Position numbers and translations under genes: made by a program
Source: SKGA01 sp051819745
Lineage (GTDB): Archaea > Nanobdellota > Nanobdellia > Woesearchaeales > SKGA01
DNA length: 15,754 nt
Assembly: GCA_051819745.1 (NCBI GenBank)
Contig: JBNJGO010000020.1
Location: 1 to 15,754 of the forward strand
Reading direction: 5' to 3'
The notes under the pieces: generated by a model
What the model saw: the letters and a program-made list of their open reading frames with translations, nothing else
Database searches by the model: none
What the model was told of the DNA's origin: nothing
Shown: piece by piece, positions 6,476 through 11,616 of the stretch
How the letters are laid out: each line of letters starts with the position of its first letter
How positions within the stretch are numbered: position 1 is the first letter of the stretch

Positions 6476-6997
6476 GTGGCAAATAGTATGAAATTTACCA
6501 AAAGAATGAAACATCCTCTCATCAAAGTATGGCTTGTTGTAGGTATAACGGCAGGATTTTCAGCGATATTGTTTTTTATCATTTCATACATCAAAAATGT
6601 CATGCTCTGCGATGCAACATGTAGTGTACAAAATGATGTCGCTGTTGCCATTGTTCTATCTGCACTCATTGGTGTTTTTGTTGGTAGTTTAACATATTAT
6701 TTTATTGCCGAACGTTACGAGCAGAAGTTATCTTCATTACATCAAAGAAGCAAATCTTTTTTTCGATTATTAGAACCAGATACTAGAAAAGTCATTGAAA
6801 CCCTTATAGAACATAATGGCATATTAACTCAACACAATCTTGTCGAAAAAACTGGACTCTCACGAGTTAAAATTTCTAGAATTATAGCTGTTCTTGAAGG
6901 TAAACAGATCCTTAAAAAAGAACAAACAGGTATGACAAACACTGTTTTTCTAGTAGATGATTTTAAAGAAATATTTTTTCAACATAGTGACAAATAA
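6476..6997 (+). CDS. Membrane-anchored winged-helix regulator with exposed Cys pair
   Basis: This protein of 173 residues (GTG start; an in-frame ATG at 6488 is the alternative) has two membrane helices, about 18-39 and 55-77, a linker with coiled-coil character (79-100), and a C-terminal winged helix-turn-helix of MarR/archaeal type. The recognition region is LVEKTGLSRVKISRIIAVLE (122-141), and the wing is at about 148-160. The basic start KFTKRMKHPLIK should lie inside, placing the short loop between the helices outside. That loop contains Cys45 and Cys49 (CDATC). A Cys pair facing out and a DNA-binding domain facing in suggests a one-protein sensor of external redox state, and the next two genes are a thioredoxin lipoprotein and a CcdA-like carrier. 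The domains are seen; the sensing role is inference. Confidence 0.75.
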   Translation: MANSMKFTKRMKHPLIKVWLVVGITAGFSAILFFIISYIKNVMLCDATCSVQNDVAVAIVLSALIGVFVGSLTYYFIAERYEQKLSSLHQRSKSFFRLLEPDTRKVIETLIEHNGILTQHNLVEKTGLSRVKISRIIAVLEGKQILKKEQTGMTNTVFLVDDFKEIFFQHSDK

Positions 6998-7030
6998 CTG
7001 ATAAATCAAGTCATTTCATATTTTGAAACA

Positions 7031-7041
7031 AATATTTATAA
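7031..7041 (+). promoter_or_regulatory. TATA element for the thioredoxin lipoprotein gene
   Basis: AATATTTATAA predicts a transcript start near 7062, giving a leader of about 60 nt. GGTG at 7112-7115 then lies 7 nt before the ATG at 7123. This argues against translation from the GTG at 7060, which would sit about at the transcript start and add 21 residues before a clear signal peptide. Confidence 0.5.
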
Positions 7042-7122
7042 AGGGTTTCAAATAATAAAGTGCATATAATTAGCAAGCAATTAATGAAAAAATTAATGAA
7101 AAAAATAGAACGGTGCATACAC

Positions 7123-7563
7123 ATGAAAAAAATCACAGTAATCACTTTTTTTACAATGATTCTTATGTCGATGTTGATAGTTTCAGGATGTTCATCAAAC
7201 TCTAATACTGATCTACAACAAGACAATTCAAATGACATGACGGGTAAGGTTGTTATAACAAAAGATGGTTCGTTCAGCTCTCAGGAGTGTGAAGAGAGAA
7301 ATTTTAGTAATAAGGTAATAATGTTAGAATCAGAGTATTGTGGTCATTGTAAAGCGGCTAAGCCTTATGTTAAAGATGCTTTAGAACAACAAAACATGAC
7401 TGGTAAATTCATAGATGTAGCGACAAAGGAGGGTCAAGAGCGATTAGATGAACTTGGTCTTCAAATACAATATACTCCAACATTTATCTTTGGATGCGAG
7501 TATAGTGTTGGTGGAAAAACAGAAACACAATATTATGTTGATAAAATCAATCAAATGAATTAA
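7123..7563 (+). CDS. Secreted thioredoxin-fold lipoprotein (CGHC)
   Basis: This is a 146-residue protein with a lipoprotein signal: MKK, a hydrophobic core, then LIVSGC with Cys23 as the lipid-modified residue. A flexible Ser/Asn/Asp linker (24-39) follows. The thioredoxin fold carries the active site EYCGHC (Cys73, Cys76) and the cis-proline in YTPTF (Pro119). Two further Cys, 56 (QECEE) and 125 (FGCEY), flank the fold and might form a structural disulfide or a second redox pair. CGHC is typical of oxidising or isomerising members such as protein disulfide isomerase. With a CcdA-like gene starting 12 nt after the stop codon, it is the likely outer partner of that carrier, either reducing or isomerising disulfides outside the cell. 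The upstream membrane regulator may control it. Confidence 0.85.
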   Translation: MKKITVITFFTMILMSMLIVSGCSSNSNTDLQQDNSNDMTGKVVITKDGSFSSQECEERNFSNKVIMLESEYCGHCKAAKPYVKDALEQQNMTGKFIDVATKEGQERLDELGLQIQYTPTFIFGCEYSVGGKTETQYYVDKINQMN

Positions 7564-7575
7564 TAGAGGGGTAGT

Positions 7576-8409
7576 ATGGATTCGAGAGTGAAAAAGTTTG
7601 GTTTAATCGGATTGTTGGTTTTGGCAATCATAGGGTTTTTTGTATTTGCTAGCGGAGTATCTGCAGACGCTCTAAAAAGTTTAGGTTCGTCAATTCCTTT
7701 ACCACTATTCACCTTTATTATAGGAATCGTTGATGGTTTTAACCCCTGTAATTTGATGGTTTTAACACTACTCGTGAGTCTTTTATTAACAGAATCTCAC
7801 TCTCGAAAAAGAATACTTGCCGTTGCACTAACATTTGTAAGTGTTATTTACATATTCTATTTTATTTTCATGAGTGCATGGATAAATATCTTCAATTTAG
7901 TTGGCTTTATTGATCCTCTACGATATTTTATAGCAGTAATTGCTATCATTGCAGGACTTATTAATATTAAAGAATTGTTTTTTTTCAGAAAAGGAATTAC
8001 CTTGATGATTCAAGATAAGCATTTAAAACCTCTTAAGAAAAAAGTTAATCATGTGGCTGAATTGATGAAAAAAGGATCTCTACCCTCCTTAATTGGAGCT
8101 TCAGCAGTTCTTGCTATTTTTGCTTCTCTTGTTGAATTACCTTGTACTGCAGGATTTCCCATCATTTATACTGGAGTGTTAACAGGAGCCGGTCTTGAGA
8201 GTGGAATAGGACATTATCTTTACTTGCTCTTATACAACCTGTTCTATATTATTCCTTTGCTTGCAATAATTTTAGTATTTACATTTACTTTCAAAGGGAA
8301 AAAAGTCAGTAAAAAAACGATGAGTATAATAAAATTTGTCGGTGGAGCAATTATGTTGCTTCTTGGTATTATTTTACTTGTCAATCCAAACATCATAATA
8401 GGTGGATGA
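7576..8409 (+). CDS. CcdA/DsbD-like membrane thiol carrier
   Basis: This 277-residue membrane protein has about seven hydrophobic segments. The two Cys of the family are in DGFNPC (Cys58) and VELPCTAGFP (Cys190), each just inside a membrane segment, the arrangement that lets CcdA pass electrons from a cytosolic to an external thioredoxin. These are its only two Cys. The first segment (about 8-27) looks like a signal anchor and may or may not be retained. A basic loop RKGITLMIQDKHLKPLKKK (138-156) separates the two halves. GAGGGG precedes the ATG, and the gap to the lipoprotein gene is 12 nt. It is not close in sequence to the other CcdA-like protein at 536-1489, which has an extra Cys-rich region, so the two are probably specialised for different partners. 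Confidence 0.85.
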   Translation: MDSRVKKFGLIGLLVLAIIGFFVFASGVSADALKSLGSSIPLPLFTFIIGIVDGFNPCNLMVLTLLVSLLLTESHSRKRILAVALTFVSVIYIFYFIFMSAWINIFNLVGFIDPLRYFIAVIAIIAGLINIKELFFFRKGITLMIQDKHLKPLKKKVNHVAELMKKGSLPSLIGASAVLAIFASLVELPCTAGFPIIYTGVLTGAGLESGIGHYLYLLLYNLFYIIPLLAIILVFTFTFKGKKVSKKTMSIIKFVGGAIMLLLGIILLVNPNIIIGG

Positions 8410-8525
8410 ATTATCAGATAAAATAATGTCATAACAAAGATTTCCTGAACACCAGAGTTAATAGTATCCTGACATCCTAATAAACAACTACAGTTTTTAG
8501 AAATTATAAGAGAGCTGAAACACAT

Positions 8526-9707
8526 ATGGTGCAAGAATTTTTCAAATCAATATATGTCGATAATGGGGCAACAACAAGAGTTCGAAAAGATGTTGTTGAA
8601 GTGATGCAAAAATATTTTGAAAAGCAATTTGGTAATCCTTCATCAAAACATGCTATCGGAGAAAAAGCCAGAACTGCAGTAGAAAAATCTCGGCAAGCAA
8701 TAAGTAAAGTTTTCAATGCAAAACCTGAAGAAATTATTTTTACCTCAGGAGGAAGTGAAAGTAATAATTTGGCAATAAAAGGAACCGCATTCTCTCAGGA
8801 CAAGGGAAAGAAAGATCATATTATAACAACTACAATAGAGCATAAAAGCGTTCTAAAAACATGTCAATGGTTGGAAACACAAGGATTTAAGGTAACATAT
8901 CTAAAACCTGATTCGAAAGGATTTATTGATCCGAATGCTATTAAAAAAACAATCACAAAAAGGACCTTTCTTGTTTCAATCATACATGGTAATAATGAGA
9001 TCGGAACAGTTCAGGATGTAAAATCCATCGCAAATATCTGTGAAGAAAATAATGTTTTATTTCATATCGATGCTTGTCAAAGTTTTCTCAAAACACCTTT
9101 AGATACTCCAACAATGCCTGTTGATCTAATTTCAATAAATGCTCACAAGCTTCACGGTCCAAAAGGAGTTGGTGCTTTATACATTCGTAATGGAACAACA
9201 ATCACTCCATTGATTCATGGTGGCAATCAAGAAAAAGGATTAAGAGCAGGAACAGAGAATGTTCCAGGAATCGTTGGCTTTTCTAAAGCAGTTCAATTAT
9301 CTCGTTCGGAAAAAGAATTACAAGAACTCAAAACACGACAAGAAAAATTAATAGAAGGACTTCTCAGTATTGAAAATTCCCATCTGAATGGTCCAAAAGG
9401 AGAGTTCAGATTAGCACATAATATTAATATCAGATTTGATGATGTTGATAGTGACACGCTTTCAGGATATCTTGATAGAAAAGGAATTATCACTTCAACT
9501 AGTTCGGCGTGTTCTGCAAGAAGCACCAAACCAAGCCAGATTCTTAAAGAGATTGGTTTAACAAGCAATCAAGCAAAAGAAAGTCTGCGACTAGGGATTA
9601 GTTATGAAACAACACAAGAAGATGTAGAATACATAGTGAAGACCATACAAAAAACAGTAAAAAAAATAAGAAAAAAGTCATTTGTTGAGAGAATATTTGA
9701 TAAGTGA
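8526..9707 (+). CDS. Cysteine desulfurase, NifS/IscS family
   Basis: This 393-residue pyridoxal-phosphate enzyme removes sulfur from cysteine as a persulfide for Fe-S clusters or tRNA thiolation. Visible are the start strand IYVDNGATT (9-17), cofactor contacts TSGGSESNN (73-81), His and Asp contacts (IEHKS, HIDACQS), the cofactor Lys208 in NAHKLHGPKG, the Arg motif GLRAGTENVPG, and catalytic Cys329 in SSACSARSTKPS. All key residues are present and the length is normal. A basic C-terminal tail (KKIRKKSFVERIFDK) is unusual. No scaffold (IscU/SufB) gene follows; the next gene converges after 13 nt. A gap of 116 nt separates it from the CcdA-like gene, with only weak TATA candidates (about 8475-8500), so it may be co-transcribed with the redox genes or separate. 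Confidence 0.93.
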   Translation: MVQEFFKSIYVDNGATTRVRKDVVEVMQKYFEKQFGNPSSKHAIGEKARTAVEKSRQAISKVFNAKPEEIIFTSGGSESNNLAIKGTAFSQDKGKKDHIITTTIEHKSVLKTCQWLETQGFKVTYLKPDSKGFIDPNAIKKTITKRTFLVSIIHGNNEIGTVQDVKSIANICEENNVLFHIDACQSFLKTPLDTPTMPVDLISINAHKLHGPKGVGALYIRNGTTITPLIHGGNQEKGLRAGTENVPGIVGFSKAVQLSRSEKELQELKTRQEKLIEGLLSIENSHLNGPKGEFRLAHNINIRFDDVDSDTLSGYLDRKGIITSTSSACSARSTKPSQILKEIGLTSNQAKESLRLGISYETTQEDVEYIVKTIQKTVKKIRKKSFVERIFDK

Positions 9708-9720
9708 ATGAAGTTAACTA

Positions 9721-10089
9721 TTATCTTCTCTCAACATGAGTTATTTGACTAAGTTGTTGGTGAATTATATTAAGTTCACGCATAATTTTTGATTTATATT
9801 CATCATGAACTTGCACTTCTTTTTTACCTTGTTCTTTTTCGACATGTTCTAAATGTTTCATGATTCGTACAAGGTCTCGAAATTCTAAAATATAATCTCT
9901 AAACAGTAGAAAAAGATCTTTTTCTTCTTCTTTTGTAAATTTCAACTCTTCTTTTTCCGAATTCTTCTTTATAGCAGATTCTTCTTTTGCTGTGACCTTA
10001 CGTAATTTCCTCGCATGTTTCAACGAATGTCTTAAATGTCGTAAAAGGCGAGCTTCAGCCCTTTCTTCTTTATTAATTTCATCAGTCAT
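9721..10089 (-). CDS. Small highly charged coiled-coil protein, unknown function
   Basis: I do not recognise this 122-residue protein. It is almost entirely Lys/Glu/Arg/His/Leu, with predicted long helices: a basic one (RLLRHLRHSLKHARKLRK, about 14-31), an acidic linker, and a long helix from about 55 to the end with heptad-like Leu/Ile spacing. There is no Cys and no membrane segment. It probably forms a helical bundle or dimer in the cytoplasm. The ATG at 10089 is fixed by GGAGGT 6 nt upstream; a TTG at 10107 in the same frame would start before that site. It has its own promoter at 10132-10140, downstream of the rpoA2 terminator, so it is not simply part of the polymerase operon. Confidence 0.65.
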   Translation of the reverse strand: MTDEINKEERAEARLLRHLRHSLKHARKLRKVTAKEESAIKKNSEKEELKFTKEEEKDLFLLFRDYILEFRDLVRIMKHLEHVEKEQGKKEVQVHDEYKSKIMRELNIIHQQLSQITHVERR

Positions 10090-10095
10090 AATATT

Positions 10096-10101
10096 ACCTC
10101 C
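10096..10101 (-). promoter_or_regulatory. Ribosome binding site for the coiled-coil protein
   Basis: GGAGGT on the minus strand, 6 nt before the ATG at 10089, fixes the start of that gene. Confidence 0.7.
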
Positions 10102-10131
10102 AATCAAGTATACTAATAATTAGATTTTAGA

Positions 10132-10140
10132 CTATATAAA
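10132..10140 (-). promoter_or_regulatory. TATA element for the coiled-coil protein gene
   Basis: TTTATATAG on the minus strand predicts a transcript start near 10110, about 21 nt before the ATG at 10089. Confidence 0.5.
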
Positions 10141-10181
10141 TTTTTCATTTTTTCAAGAAAAAAGGAAAAATAAAAACAGGA

Positions 10182-10225
10182 TAAAAAAAAATAAAACCCC
10201 TCATAATAAGGTAATCCCTTATTAT
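10182..10225 (-). terminator. Hairpin plus T-run terminator of rpoA2
   Basis: On the minus strand ATAATAAGG (10225-10217) and its exact complement CCTTATTAT (10211-10203) form a 9-bp stem with a 5-nt loop. The rpoA2 stop codon lies inside the stem. It is followed after GAGGGG by TTTTATTTTTTTTTAT, a strong T run. The layout looks like a bacterial intrinsic terminator, although archaeal polymerase would respond to the T run alone. Confidence 0.7.
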
Positions 10226-11610
10226 TTCTTTTTAGCGGTTTTTTTGGTCGATGTTTTCTTCTTTGTTGCTGTTGTTGATTTTTTAGTTGTTTTTTTAGTA
10301 CTTGCTTTCTTTGTCGACTTCTTAGTTGCAGTCTTCTTTTTAGCACTTGTTGATTTTTTAGTTGTTTTTTTAGTACTTGCTTTCTTTGTCGACTTCTTAG
10401 TTGCAGTCTTCTTTGTTGCTGTTGTTGATTTTTTAGTTGCTGTTTTATTTTTACTTCCAGGATTCATAATACCACTTGTTACTAGACCTGGAAGGCCTGT
10501 ACCGACAGGAACTGGTTGGTTAAGCATAACATTTTCTATAACACTATTCAAAGTATCAACTTCACCTGTTAATCCTGCGCTGATAAGGTGTTTGATCGGA
10601 GTCTCGAAACTGGCTCTTGCCAGAACACTAGGTTTTTCCTTGACAATACCATATCGGTTGACACCAAGAACGTGACCACTCATCGTCATCGCATCTGCAA
10701 CAAGTAAAATGTGTCGAATATCAACATCAACACCTTGTTCTTGAAGAACAGAAGCCACTTCTTTAACAATTAAAGCACGAGCAGCTTCAACTCCAAAGTA
10801 TTTTTCTACTTCGAAAATATCATTAGAAACAGTTCTGGTAGTATCAACGAATTCTTTTTCAAAAACATCTTTTATATTACTCCCACCCGTCACTATAACA
10901 TACTCGTCTTCTCTTTTTACAGGAACAACTTGAGTTAGTCCTTTGATTCCAGCAACATAAATGTCTTTTACTTTTTCTTTAACCTTGTACAGATCATTAA
11001 TATTACCATTACTTTTTGAAGATTTAATAATTATTGTTGAGTCACCTTCCATAGAACATTTGAAGCCACGAAGCCCTTTATCAACTATTTTTGATACTTT
11101 TTTCAAATCAGTATCTACTTCTTCAAGTGATGAAGTATCCACTTTTACAGAAAGAATTGCTTTTGAAATATCAATATCAAAACTAGTAATATAATACGAG
11201 AGAGATGTTTGACGTAATTTCTTTGCGATTTTTTTGATATCCTTACCATCACAATATGGTTTTTTCAAATATATTTCCATTGAAGCTGTTGAAATATTTT
11301 TCCTACCATCAAGAATTTCAAGTAAACGAGGAAGACCGGTTGTAACATTTACTTCAGATACACCCGCTAAGTGAAATGTATCCAATGTCATTTGCGTTGA
11401 TGGTTCTCCAATACTTTCTGCAGTAACAATACCTACACTCTCACCAGGTTCAGCTAATGAAGCTTTATATTCATTATAGACTCTTTCAAAAATAGCATTA
11501 AGCTTCTTTTTAGGAGTCCCTTTAGGAACATTTTCTTTGATTTCGAGTAAGAGTTTTTGAGGGATTTTTCCAGTGTACGTTTTTATTAAGTCATCCATAA
11601 ATATCAACAT
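10222..11610 (-). CDS. rpoA2: DNA-directed RNA polymerase subunit A'' with Lys-rich C-terminal tail
   Basis: This 462-residue protein is the C-terminal part of the largest RNA polymerase subunit, which carries the trigger loop and part of the clamp and jaw. The region EPGESVGIVTAESIGEP (54-70) leads into TQMTLDTFHLAGVSEVNVT (72-90), the trigger loop. Here Asp77 replaces the Arg or Asn usual two residues before Thr-Phe-His. The later KHLISAGLTGEVDTLNSVIENV and GTGLPGLV segments match the normal end of the subunit. After about residue 385 comes an added tail of about 77 residues made only of Lys, Thr, Ser and Ala (plus one Asn). An in-frame ATG at 11598 (MDDLIKTY) is an alternative, perhaps better, start. 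The gap to rpoA1 is 6 nt from the longer start. Normal archaeal A'' ends without such a tail. Confidence 0.95.
   Translation of the reverse strand: MLIFMDDLIKTYTGKIPQKLLLEIKENVPKGTPKKKLNAIFERVYNEYKASLAEPGESVGIVTAESIGEPSTQMTLDTFHLAGVSEVNVTTGLPRLLEILDGRKNISTASMEIYLKKPYCDGKDIKKIAKKLRQTSLSYYITSFDIDISKAILSVKVDTSSLEEVDTDLKKVSKIVDKGLRGFKCSMEGDSTIIIKSSKSNGNINDLYKVKEKVKDIYVAGIKGLTQVVPVKREDEYVIVTGGSNIKDVFEKEFVDTTRTVSNDIFEVEKYFGVEAARALIVKEVASVLQEQGVDVDIRHILLVADAMTMSGHVLGVNRYGIVKEKPSVLARASFETPIKHLISAGLTGEVDTLNSVIENVMLNQPVPVGTGLPGLVTSGIMNPGSKNKTATKKSTTATKKTATKKSTKKASTKKTTKKSTSAKKKTATKKSTKKASTKKTTKKSTTATKKKTSTKKTAKKK
10257..10439 (-). repeat. 75-bp tandem repeat encoding the Lys/Thr tail of RpoA''
   Basis: The block at 10272-10339 recurs without a mismatch at 10347-10414, a 68-bp identity at 75-bp spacing. 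The block at 10257-10289 recurs at 10407-10439, at 150 bp, so a third partial copy exists. The period equals 25 codons and keeps the frame; in protein it is a unit such as KKASTKKTTKKST. Identity also at synonymous positions means a recent duplication or continual homogenisation. Confidence 0.9.
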
Positions 11611-11616
11611 CCATAA

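Noticed and set aside
7060..7122. Longer start (GTG at 7060) for the thioredoxin lipoprotein
   Set aside because: It would put 21 mostly basic residues before a standard lipoprotein signal, and GGTG stands correctly before the ATG at 7123.
8400..8475. Possible C/D-box guide RNA (GGATGA near 8403, CCTGA near 8443 and 8469)
   Set aside because: The C-box match is poor, overlaps the end of the CcdA-like gene, and no terminal stem is visible.
10090..10107. Longer start (TTG at 10107) for the coiled-coil protein
   Set aside because: It would translate through the GGAGGT site that clearly serves the ATG at 10089.
10113..10346. Minus-strand frame rich in Lys, Arg and Gln in the rpoA2 tail
   Set aside because: It is a shifted reading of the same repeat, runs through the terminator, and has no start signal.
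10244..10675. Plus-strand frame of 143 codons rich in Val, Phe, Leu and Ala, looking like a repeated membrane protein
   Set aside because: It is the antisense reading of the Lys/Thr repeat tail and end of rpoA2: Lys codons read backwards give Phe/Leu. There is no ribosome site or promoter.
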